Of a DNA stretch of 12,324 bases, positions 1 through 6,434 are shown in pieces. Numbering within the stretch: the stretch's first letter is position 1; every line of letters begins with the position of its first letter. The DNA lies in assembly GCA_023142835.1 (NCBI GenBank), contig JAGLIS010000053.1:1-12324 (forward strand), read 5' to 3'. The notes beneath the pieces are model-generated. The model saw only the letters and a program-made list of their open reading frames with translations, made no database searches and was not told the DNA's origin. This DNA is from Candidatus Pacearchaeota archaeon. Lineage in GTDB: Archaea > Nanobdellota > Nanobdellia > Pacearchaeales > GW2011-AR1. The position numbers were made by a program, and so were the translations under genes.

Positions 1-572
1 GAGATATGTTAAAAAAATATAATGTTAATGCTGTTGCACTTGCAGGGTATGACTGGATTGTTTCTTCAGCTATTTACGATGAGTTTCTTACTATAAATGT
101 TCATCCAGGGGATTTGAGGGTTAAGAATGAAGATGGCGATAGAGCTTATACTGGATTAGGATGGGTACCAATTGCAAAAGCTATATTGAAGGGGGAGAAG
201 AATGTTCGTGCTTCTACTCATCTAGTTAGATCTCCATTAATCGATAGAGGATCTCTATTGGCAATTTCTGCTCCTCAAGAAGTTCTTGAAATAAAAGATA
301 GGGCTTTGTTGCTTGGAGGTGCAGGCTCGCTAAAAGATATACAAAAATTCATTAGAGAAAATCAATTGATAGGGGATGAAGAATTAGCCCTAAGGTTTCC
401 AATATATAGGATTGCGACTGGTTGTCAAAAAGAATTAAAGGTTCATGGCGATGGGGTTGTGTTTCCATATACACTTGAGAATATTGCTAGAGGTTACTTT
501 GAGAAAGATAAAGGTGGAAAATTGTATTTTAATGGAGGGGCTATTCCGAATGGAATAGTTTGCAGGGAATAA
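1..572 (+). CDS. purN: PurN-like phosphoribosylglycinamide formyltransferase, 5'-partial
   Basis: This is a formyltransferase of the PurN fold. It probably transfers formyl from 10-formyl-THF to GAR (third step of de novo purine synthesis) in the cytoplasm. The frame is already open at the window edge, and the first ATG (base 6) falls inside the domain: the strand that in PurN precedes the active site (LAGY, residues 13-16 counted from this ATG) comes at once. About 80-90 residues of the Rossmann half should therefore lie upstream. Visible catalytic residues are N31 and H33 in NVHPGDL and D80 in IDRGSLL, equivalent to the N-H-D triad of PurN. A charged NEDGDR segment after HPGDL replaces the usual LLPKYPG stretch, so this is a variant branch. 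The TAA is followed directly by the ATG of the PurQ-PurM gene, which supports a purine role. Another formyl acceptor cannot be excluded. The fold is fairly sure, the substrate is inferred. Confidence 0.72.
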   Translation, partial: DMLKKYNVNAVALAGYDWIVSSAIYDEFLTINVHPGDLRVKNEDGDRAYTGLGWVPIAKAILKGEKNVRASTHLVRSPLIDRGSLLAISAPQEVLEIKDRALLLGGAGSLKDIQKFIRENQLIGDEELALRFPIYRIATGCQKELKVHGDGVVFPYTLENIARGYFEKDKGGKLYFNGGAIPNGIVCRE

Positions 573-2516
573 ATGAAACCAAAGATATTAGTTTTATCAG
601 GATATGGAATCAACTGTGAAAGAGAAACAAAATATGCTTTTGATATTGTTGGTGGGGATGCTGAAGTGGTTCATGTAAACGATCTTATTAGCAAAGAGAA
701 AGAATTGAGAGATTATCAAATTTTAGTTTTCCCTGGAGGATTTTCGTATGGAGATGATATAGGGTCTGGAAATGCAATGGCTAATAAAATTAGATTAAAT
801 CTTTGGGATGAACTTAAGGAATTTATTAATTCTGGAAAACTTATTTTAGGGATTTGTAATGGATTTCAGATATTGACAAACTTAGGATTATTACCCGCGA
901 TAAATAAAGAATATGGAAAAAGGCAAGCTGCATTATCTTTTAATAATTCTACGAGGTATGAGTGTCGATGGGTTAATTTAAAAGTTAATGGTAGCAAATG
1001 TGTTTTTACTAAGGGTATCGATAAATTACGTCTTCCTGTTGCACATGGCGAGGGTAAATTTTTTGCAGAGGATAGCGTCTTGGATAGTTTAGAAAAAAAT
1101 GATCAAATTGTTTTTACATATTCTTTTTCTAATGGTGATTTTGCTGAGGGGGAATTCCCATTTAATCCGAATGGAGCCCTTAGAGATATTGCGGGAATCT
1201 GTAATGAAAGTGGTAGAATACTTGGGATGATGCCGCATCCAGAGAGGGCTGTTTTGAGCGCGAGTTCTCCTGATTTTCAGAAGACGAAAGAAAATTTAAT
1301 AAGATTAAATGAGGATGTTTATGAGGTTGATGAGGTTGTAACTTTATTTTTTAAGAATGCTGTTGAATATATTAATGAAGCTAAGAAGACTGGGGGATTT
1401 AATTATGCGGATTCTGGAGTTCATATTGAATTAGGGGATGATGTTTCTAAAATTCTTTATAATGCCGCAAAACAAACTTGGGAAAACCGTGATGGGAGGT
1501 TGGGGGAATTAATTGTTCCTTTTGATGATTTTAGTGGCGTTAGGGCTATTGATGTTTCTAATTTACCCTCGGGGACTCTTATGAATATTGGGTTTGATGG
1601 AGTCGGAACGAAAATGGAATTGGCTGAACGAATGGAGAATCATAGTACAATTGCTTTTGACTTGTTTGCGATGGTTTGTGACGATGCAGTTGTGCGGGGT
1701 GCTGAGCCAGTATTAATTGGGTCTATTCTTGATGTTAATTCTCTTGGGAAGGACGGCGAAACATATATTGAACAAATTAGACAATTAGCGAAAGGATACA
1801 TTGATGCGGCTAAGGTCGCCAATGTAGCAATAGTAAATGGAGAAGTTGCAGAGCTAGGAAATCGAGTTGGAGGATTTGGACCTTTTAATTATAATTGGGG
1901 TGCGACTGTTGTTTGGTTTGCAGATAAAAATAAATTGTTTACTGGACGGGAAATAAAACCTGGAGATTCTATTGTGACATTTCGGGAGAATGGATTTAGG
2001 TCTAATGGGCTTTCTCTTGCGAGGAAGGTTTTTCAAACTACTTATGGCGACGAATGGCATACGAAAGAAATGGGGAGTGATTCTATTGGGAGATTGGTAT
2101 TAACTCCTTCTAAAATATATTGTAAGGCGATAATAGATGCTTATGGAGGGATTGGTGAAGAGAAGAAGGTGGAGATTCACGGAGTCGCTCATATTACTGG
2201 GGGCGGTATACCTGGAAAACTTGGGAGAATTTTAAAACCAAGCAGTCTTGGAGCGGAATTAGATAACTTATTTGCACCTCCAGAAATAATGTTACACTGT
2301 CAGGAAATTGGACATATTAGCGACGAGGAAGCATATACTACATGGAATATGGGTAATGGAATGGTTGTGATTACTCCAGAGCCTGAAAAGATTATTCAAA
2401 TTGCTCGTGAAAATGGGATAGAGGCACAGGTTGCTGGAAAAATTATAAGCGAAAAAGGAATAAGGCTTATGAATAAGGGTAAAAATAAGATTAGAGAAAA
2501 TTTATTTTTTGATTAG
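573..2516 (+). CDS. purQ/purM: PurQ-PurM fusion: FGAM synthase glutaminase subunit joined to AIR synthetase
   Basis: This is one 647-residue ORF carrying two purine enzymes. Residues 1-265 are PurQ, the class I glutamine amidotransferase that feeds ammonia to PurL: FPGGFSYGDD at 53-62, nucleophile C95 in GICNGFQ, and H222/E224 in MPHPER complete the C-H-E triad. Residues 273-647 are PurM, which closes FGAM to AIR with ATP: YADSGV at 278-283, DGVGTK at 342-347, GAEPVL at 376-381, HGVAHITGGG at 536-545 and NMGNGM at 592-597. Both halves have the usual family length and all main motifs, so neither looks decayed. The link (about 245-272) is short and has no stop codon. The gene starts immediately after the formyltransferase stop, with a weak GCAGGGA upstream. 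PurL and PurS, needed for the PurQ half to work, are not in the window. Domain calls are secure; how the fused protein is organised is inference. Confidence 0.93.
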   Translation: MKPKILVLSGYGINCERETKYAFDIVGGDAEVVHVNDLISKEKELRDYQILVFPGGFSYGDDIGSGNAMANKIRLNLWDELKEFINSGKLILGICNGFQILTNLGLLPAINKEYGKRQAALSFNNSTRYECRWVNLKVNGSKCVFTKGIDKLRLPVAHGEGKFFAEDSVLDSLEKNDQIVFTYSFSNGDFAEGEFPFNPNGALRDIAGICNESGRILGMMPHPERAVLSASSPDFQKTKENLIRLNEDVYEVDEVVTLFFKNAVEYINEAKKTGGFNYADSGVHIELGDDVSKILYNAAKQTWENRDGRLGELIVPFDDFSGVRAIDVSNLPSGTLMNIGFDGVGTKMELAERMENHSTIAFDLFAMVCDDAVVRGAEPVLIGSILDVNSLGKDGETYIEQIRQLAKGYIDAAKVANVAIVNGEVAELGNRVGGFGPFNYNWGATVVWFADKNKLFTGREIKPGDSIVTFRENGFRSNGLSLARKVFQTTYGDEWHTKEMGSDSIGRLVLTPSKIYCKAIIDAYGGIGEEKKVEIHGVAHITGGGIPGKLGRILKPSSLGAELDNLFAPPEIMLHCQEIGHISDEEAYTTWNMGNGMVVITPEPEKIIQIARENGIEAQVAGKIISEKGIRLMNKGKNKIRENLFFD

Positions 2517-2520
2517 TTTT
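2501..2520 (+). terminator. U-rich terminator of the purine operon
   Basis: T-runs at 2505-2510 and 2517-2520 flank the TAG stop of the PurQ-PurM gene. No stable hairpin is visible. Archaeal transcription commonly ends on such U-tracts without a stem, so this is a reasonable but weak call. Confidence 0.35.
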
Positions 2521-2600
2521 AATAAATATATAAGTATTGTCGAGGAGGAATGGATAGGTCATGTTTAACCACATCTTCTAAAACCCTGTATTATTTATAA

Positions 2601-3059
2601 TCAGATTTCGTTTACCCAGAAATGTATATCGATTTTGTTTGGATAGTTAGGATCAGGCCACCAAAGTTTTTTCTTGAAATCTGGGACTAGATTAAGATGG
2701 TCCTTGTCGATGATGATTGAAACTTTAGCTCTCTCGAATCCTTTTGGAAATTTATATTTTTCAAAAAGTGTTATCGTTTCGTTATCTTTAAGGAAAACAT
2801 TGCCGGAACTGATTTCAAATAAAAATTCATTGTTTGTATCAAAGGCACTGATGTTATAATAGTATCTCATATTTTGGTATTCTAAGTTGTGGATGGTGAA
2901 ACTAAAATTATATTCTGTTTTTGTAAGGATGTCTGTCTGGAGCGAAGTGTGATTTTCGAAGTATAATTCGGTTAGCGGTTCTATGCCTAGGGGGATTTGA
3001 GTTAAAACTAATAGAAAGATTGTTAGGATAATTATTGCTGAGGTTATTACGTATTTCAT
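2601..3059 (-). CDS. Small secreted or membrane-anchored DUF1616-like protein
   Basis: This 152-residue protein has a hydrophobic N-terminal segment (about 3-22) that would act as signal peptide or anchor, then a beta-rich domain facing outward. The stretch from LTELYFENHT (29-38) through FTIHNLEYQNMRYYYN (54-69) to the FPKGFERAKV region (104-113) resembles, from memory, the extracellular beta-sandwich module at the end of archaeal DUF1616 proteins. Here the multi-pass membrane part of that family is absent. Four N-glycosylation sequons (N36-H-T, N51-F-S, N69-I-S, N93-E-T) fit an exported glycoprotein. It ends with an aromatic strand, HFWV. The start is supported by a TATA box centred about 31 nt upstream, predicting a leader of roughly 5 nt. 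It is transcribed against the purine operon and away from the glycosyltransferase operon. Function is unknown; an acceptor or surface role is inferred only from the sequons and location. Confidence 0.72.
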   Translation of the reverse strand: MKYVITSAIIILTIFLLVLTQIPLGIEPLTELYFENHTSLQTDILTKTEYNFSFTIHNLEYQNMRYYYNISAFDTNNEFLFEISSGNVFLKDNETITLFEKYKFPKGFERAKVSIIIDKDHLNLVPDFKKKLWWPDPNYPNKIDIHFWVNEI

Positions 3060-3085
3060 TTTAGTAGTTACTTTAAAATAATAAT

Positions 3086-3095
3086 ATTTATAAAT
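3086..3095. promoter_or_regulatory. Palindromic TATA box shared by two divergent genes
   Basis: ATTTATAAAT is a perfect palindrome placed between divergent genes. On the plus strand its centre is about 26 nt from the ATG at 3116, so that mRNA would be leaderless. On the minus strand it is about 31 nt from the ATG at 3059, leaving a leader of about 5 nt. Upstream of the box the plus side reads AAAATAAT and the minus side CAAAAAC, both possible BREs. One TBP site could therefore serve both directions. Confidence 0.68.
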
Positions 3096-3115
3096 GTTTT
3101 TGATGAATAAAATTT

Positions 3116-3403
3116 ATGGGAAATAAGTTCGATGATAAATTTGAGAATTTGGTAAATGGGCTTTGTTCTGAATTGGAAATTTGTTGTAATAGTAATCTAA
3201 GAAGTTCAAAGTTTATCGGGAATGAAATAAAATTATTGAAAGAAGGTTTAGAAAATAATGGTTATCTGTTCTATTATATAAGGGCGTCAATAATTTTATC
3301 TGGAAAAGATGATAAGTTTCAGAACATTTTATACACTTCAAAACCATTTAGGTTAGCGAAGGAAATTAAAGATATTTGTTATTCCGTCATTACTCTAAAA
3401 TAA
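3116..3403 (+). CDS. Hypothetical small protein, 95 residues
   Basis: I do not recognise this protein. It is predicted to be soluble and mainly helical, with no signal peptide or membrane segment. It has four cysteines (C17, C23, C24, C87), the first three within eight residues, and a charged helix around 36-47 (GNEIKLLKEGLE). Evidence that it is real: a TATA box with exactly the spacing seen for the glycosyltransferase operon (21 nt from the last base of ATTTATAAAT to the ATG), an ORF filling the space between two promoters, and a stop 13 nt before the next TATA box. The small number of cysteines does not form a clear zinc motif, so I assign no function. It has its own promoter, so it is probably a single-gene unit with possible read-through into the operon behind it. 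Confidence 0.6.
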   Translation: MGNKFDDKFENLVNGLCSELEICCNSNLRSSKFIGNEIKLLKEGLENNGYLFYYIRASIILSGKDDKFQNILYTSKPFRLAKEIKDICYSVITLK

Positions 3404-3416
3404 CACTGATAGTAAG

Positions 3417-3426
3417 ATTTATAAAT
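3417..3426 (+). promoter_or_regulatory. TATA box of the glycosyltransferase operon
   Basis: ATTTATAAAT is followed by GTTTT, giving a 15-nt stretch identical to the one at 3086-3100. The box centre is about 26 nt before the ATG at 3447, which predicts a leaderless first cistron. Purine-rich AGTAAG just upstream may serve as the BRE. No other comparable box is placed before a start in the operon. Confidence 0.7.
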
Positions 3427-3446
3427 GTTTTCTCATCTAGAATGTT

Positions 3447-4145
3447 ATGAAGAAAAAAGTTTCGGTAATAATCCCTGCGTTGAATGAGGAAGAAGCGGTT
3501 GCGACAGTTATTAAAGAGGTTCCGATTTCTAAGATTAAAAAGATGGGTTACGATGTGGAGATTATGATTGTCGATAATGGTTCGACGGATAAGACGGGAC
3601 ATATTGCAAAACAAAATGGTGCAACGGTTTTTATTCAGCCCGTGAGGGGCTATGGTAATGCCTACAAGGCTGGTTTTGCGAATGGTCATGGAGATATTAT
3701 TATTACGGGGGACGCAGATTGTACTTACCCTTTTGAGGATATTCCAAAGTTCTTGGAAATTCTTGAGGATGAAAACCTTGATTTTATTAATACGGATAGA
3801 TTGTCTAATCTGAGACCTGAGGTTATGCACTGGACACATCAGTTCGGAAACTGGTTTTTAACAACAATTTGTAAATGTCTTTGGAGGGGATACCCGTTTA
3901 ACGATTCTCAGTCGGGGATGTGGATTTTCAAGAAAAAGATATGGAATAGATTAAATGTTAAATCTTCGGGAATGCCTTTTTCGCAGGAACTAAAAATTGA
4001 AGTTTTTAAGAAAGGATTAAAGTGTAAGGAAATCAAAATTGATTATCGGGCGAGAGTCGGAGAAGTTAAACTTGAAGGGTGGAAGGATGCTGTGAGGAAT
4101 ACGGTTCATCTTTTTGTTAAAAGACTTGGGCTAATAGGATTTTAG
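3447..4145 (+). CDS. GT2 glycosyltransferase, DPM/DPG-synthase-like
   Basis: This is a 232-residue GT-A fold transferase of family GT2, closest in feel to dolichyl/polyprenyl-phosphate mannose or glucose synthases. These load a sugar from a nucleotide donor onto a polyprenyl phosphate at the inner membrane face. Motifs: VIIPALNEEEA (7-17), VDNGSTD (42-48), the metal-binding DAD (89-91) in ITGDADCTYP, NDSQSGMWIF (152-161) and SQELKIE (179-185). The length is that of the catalytic domain alone, with no C-terminal membrane helices, as in the single-domain DPM1-like members. It is the first gene of the operon and follows a TATA box by 21 nt; one base separates its TAG from the next ATG. A role supplying a lipid-linked sugar to the later enzymes is inferred. 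The donor sugar cannot be read from the sequence. Confidence 0.88.
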   Translation: MKKKVSVIIPALNEEEAVATVIKEVPISKIKKMGYDVEIMIVDNGSTDKTGHIAKQNGATVFIQPVRGYGNAYKAGFANGHGDIIITGDADCTYPFEDIPKFLEILEDENLDFINTDRLSNLRPEVMHWTHQFGNWFLTTICKCLWRGYPFNDSQSGMWIFKKKIWNRLNVKSSGMPFSQELKIEVFKKGLKCKEIKIDYRARVGEVKLEGWKDAVRNTVHLFVKRLGLIGF

Positions 4146-4146
4146 G

Positions 4147-5232
4147 ATGAAAGTTTTGATAGTTACCCATTACTTTCAGCCACATGTTGGGGGGATTGAA
4201 ATTGTCGCTTATAATCAGGCAAAAGAGTTAGTAAAGCAAGGACATGAAGTGACAATTGTTAGCAGTAAAATTGGGGACGAAAAGGAAAGAGAAATTATCG
4301 ATGGAATAAAAATTATCAGAGTAAAAGCATGGAATTTTTTTGAAAAGAAATTTGGGATTCCGTACCCTGTTTTTTCTTTAAGATTAATTAAGGTTTTGAA
4401 TGACGAAGTGAAAAAAGCTGAAGTAATCAATTTGCATGGTCATGTTTATTTTTCTTCGGTTATTGGAGCACATATTTGTAAGAAACTTGAAAAATCATTT
4501 GTTCTAACACAACACAATAATTATATTTATTATAAAAATCCCATTTTCAATTTTATGGAATTTGTTGTAGATAAAATTTTAGGAAAATATGTTTTAAGTT
4601 CTGCAAAAGAAATTATTGTAATAAGTAATCAAACAAAACAGTACGTCCAGTCAATTATTAAGAAATCTAAAAAAATTTCTATAATCTATAATGGTATTGA
4701 TTTAGAAAAGTTCAAATCATTAAAAAACATTAAACAAAAAAATAATGTCATTTTATTTACTGGAAGATTTATTGATTGGAAAGGTATAAAAGAATTAATA
4801 AATATCGCAAAGCAATTATCCCAATATGAATTCTGGTTTGCAGGTCAAGGTCATCTAGTAAACTTAATTAATTTACCAAATACAAAAAATCTAGGATATA
4901 AAACACAGGATGAACTAGTAAGATTATACAATAAAGCAACAATTTGTGTTTTTCCGTCTTGGCATGAACCATTTGGATTAGTGGGTTTAGAAGCAATGTC
5001 TTGTGGAAAATCTGTAATTGCAACACCTCTTGGATTTTCAGAATATATTGAAAATGGGAAGGATGGGATTATCATTCCCGCAAAGGATGAAAAAGCATTA
5101 AAAAATGCTATTGTTGATTTAATAAGAAATCCTAAGAAACGAAAGACTATTGAAAAAAATGCTAGGAAGAAGGCATTAAATTATTCGTGGGATAAAAACG
5201 TAAGAAGATTATTAGAGGTTTATCGGAGATGA
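4147..5232 (+). CDS. GT4 glycosyltransferase
   Basis: This is a 361-residue GT-B retaining transferase of family GT4, acting in the cytoplasm or loosely at the membrane. The N-terminal acceptor domain begins MKVLIVTHYFQPHVGGIE with the glycine-rich loop at 14-17. The linker carries YNGID (181-185). The C-terminal donor domain shows GRFIDWKG (206-213) and the classical E-x7-E pair, E274 and E282, in HEPFGLVGLEAM. All parts are present at normal length, so it should be active. It starts one base after the preceding stop, and its TGA overlaps the next ATG as ATGA, so the two GT4 genes are likely translationally coupled. Sampled GC falls from 21/60 near the start (4201-4260) to 10/60 in the middle (4681-4740), though a later row is 19/60 (4921-4980). 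Donor and acceptor are unknown. Confidence 0.9.
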   Translation: MKVLIVTHYFQPHVGGIEIVAYNQAKELVKQGHEVTIVSSKIGDEKEREIIDGIKIIRVKAWNFFEKKFGIPYPVFSLRLIKVLNDEVKKAEVINLHGHVYFSSVIGAHICKKLEKSFVLTQHNNYIYYKNPIFNFMEFVVDKILGKYVLSSAKEIIVISNQTKQYVQSIIKKSKKISIIYNGIDLEKFKSLKNIKQKNNVILFTGRFIDWKGIKELINIAKQLSQYEFWFAGQGHLVNLINLPNTKNLGYKTQDELVRLYNKATICVFPSWHEPFGLVGLEAMSCGKSVIATPLGFSEYIENGKDGIIIPAKDEKALKNAIVDLIRNPKKRKTIEKNARKKALNYSWDKNVRRLLEVYRR

Positions 5233-6434
5233 AACTTCTCATTGTAACTCCTTATTTCCCTCCACATATCGGAGGAATGGAAAATTATGCTTACAATATA
5301 GCTAAGGGTTTGAGGAAACAATTTGGTTATGAGATTGTTGTTGTAACTTCCAACCACGAGAAGAAGGAATACAAGGAGGAGATTTTGGAAGGCATGAAAA
5401 TTTATCGTCTTCCGATTCAGTTTAAGGTTTCAAATACTCCTATTAGTTTTAGATGGGGGAAAGATATTGAGAGAATAATTAGAAAAGAAAAGCCTGATGT
5501 GATTAATGCACATTCTCCAGTTCCGTTTATTGCGGATGTTAGTTGTAGGGTTGTGGGGGAGATGGGGAATGGGAAAATTGGCTCACGGATTTTACGGATT
5601 ACACGGATTGGGGAGGGAAAGTTGAGGAAAAAGAAGATTCCGTTTATTTTAACATATCATTGTGGGAGTATGATAAAAGAAAAGGGTTTGATTAAAAATC
5701 TTATAATTGGTTTTTATGAGAAAATTATTTTGAAGAAAACTATTGATAATTCGGATAAAGTGATTTGTTCTTCTGATTTTGTGAAAAACGATTTTCTAAA
5801 AGATTATTTGGGTAAAACTAAGACTATTACTCCAGGTGTTGATATTAATTTATTTAAACCTAGTTTGAAACAGACTAAGGGAAATAATGTTTTATTTGTT
5901 GGAAGTCTTAATAAATCGGATGAATATAAATCTTTAGACATCTTAATAAAATCTTTACAAAAAGTTAAAGAAGAATTTAAGGATGTGAAATTAATAATAG
6001 TTGGGGAGGGAGATAATAAAAATAATTATTTGAATTTAGCAGAAAAATATGGATTAAAACAAAATGTAATTTTTTTAGGGGAGTTGTATGGAAAAGATTT
6101 GGTTAGGGAATATCAAAATACAAATGTTTTAGTTTTGCCCTCTGTGAAAGAAAGTTTCGGCATGGTTTTAATTGAAGCAATGGCTTGTAAAAAAGTAGTT
6201 ATTGGCTCAAGAGTAGAAGGTATTCCTCATGTAATTGATGATAGGAAAAATGGTTTGCTTGTTCCTCCGAAAAATTCAGATGTTCTAGCAAATGCGATAA
6301 TTAAACTTTTGAAGAATTCAAAACTTGCTAAAGAAATGGGAGAGAATGGATATAAGAAAGTGAGGGAAAATTTTACTTGGGATGTTAAAGTTAAAGATAC
6401 TGAAAAAGTTATTAAGGGGTTTTTGAAAAAATGA
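5229..6434 (+). CDS. GT4 glycosyltransferase with an in-frame repeat-derived insert
   Basis: This is a 401-residue GT-B enzyme of family GT4, about 40 residues longer than its upstream neighbour. The N-terminal domain opens with MKLLIVTPYFPPHIGGMEN (loop G15-G16). Other marks are TPGVD (201-205), the donor-domain FVGSL (223-227), IVGEG (257-261), and E308/E316 of the E-x7-E motif in KESFGMVLIEAM. Between ADVSCRVV (102-109) and KKKIPFILTYH (134-144), where related enzymes usually have a direct short connection, lies a Gly/Arg-rich stretch of about 24 residues with RILRITRI at its core. It is encoded by three ACGGATT units and reads like an inserted repeat tolerated in a surface loop of the acceptor domain. 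The start overlaps the previous stop by 4 bp with GAGGT about 10 nt upstream; its own stop overlaps the next ATG. Probably active; the sugar is unknown. Confidence 0.88.
   Translation: MKLLIVTPYFPPHIGGMENYAYNIAKGLRKQFGYEIVVVTSNHEKKEYKEEILEGMKIYRLPIQFKVSNTPISFRWGKDIERIIRKEKPDVINAHSPVPFIADVSCRVVGEMGNGKIGSRILRITRIGEGKLRKKKIPFILTYHCGSMIKEKGLIKNLIIGFYEKIILKKTIDNSDKVICSSDFVKNDFLKDYLGKTKTITPGVDINLFKPSLKQTKGNNVLFVGSLNKSDEYKSLDILIKSLQKVKEEFKDVKLIIVGEGDNKNNYLNLAEKYGLKQNVIFLGELYGKDLVREYQNTNVLVLPSVKESFGMVLIEAMACKKVVIGSRVEGIPHVIDDRKNGLLVPPKNSDVLANAIIKLLKNSKLAKEMGENGYKKVRENFTWDVKVKDTEKVIKGFLKK
5585..5611 (+). repeat. Three tandem 9-bp units with ACGGATT core inside a GT4 gene
   Basis: ACGGATT starts at 5585, 5594 and 5603, a strict 9-bp period, so each unit adds three in-frame residues (RIL, RIT, RIG). 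Similar but unequal G-rich stretches flank it: 5564-5580 (GGGGAATGGGAAAATTG) and 5610-5624 (GGGGAGGGAAAGTTG), which match except for a 2-nt gap and one substitution. I recall near-identical ACGGATT arrays scattered through many unrelated bacterial genomes, but cannot verify that here. Confidence 0.8.

Noticed and set aside
1640..2060. Two minus-strand frames (60 and 68 codons) opposite the PurM domain
   Set aside because: Antisense to a conserved enzyme with intact motifs; low-complexity peptides without start signals.
2674..2859. 61-codon plus-strand frame opposite the DUF1616-like gene
   Set aside because: The minus-strand gene has a TATA-supported start and a sensible exported-protein sequence; this frame has neither.
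3100..3110. TTGATGA resembling a C-box of a C/D sRNA
   Set aside because: No matching D box (CTGA) or guide arrangement nearby; it lies in the 21-nt gap between TATA box and start codon.
3390..3839. 149-codon minus-strand frame opposite the first GT2 gene
   Set aside because: It lies antisense to a gene with clear GT2 motifs, crosses the promoter at 3417, and its peptide has no recognisable domain.
4215..5075. Minus-strand frames of 71 and 74 codons opposite the first GT4 gene
   Set aside because: Both lie wholly within a gene with full GT4 motifs; no independent support.
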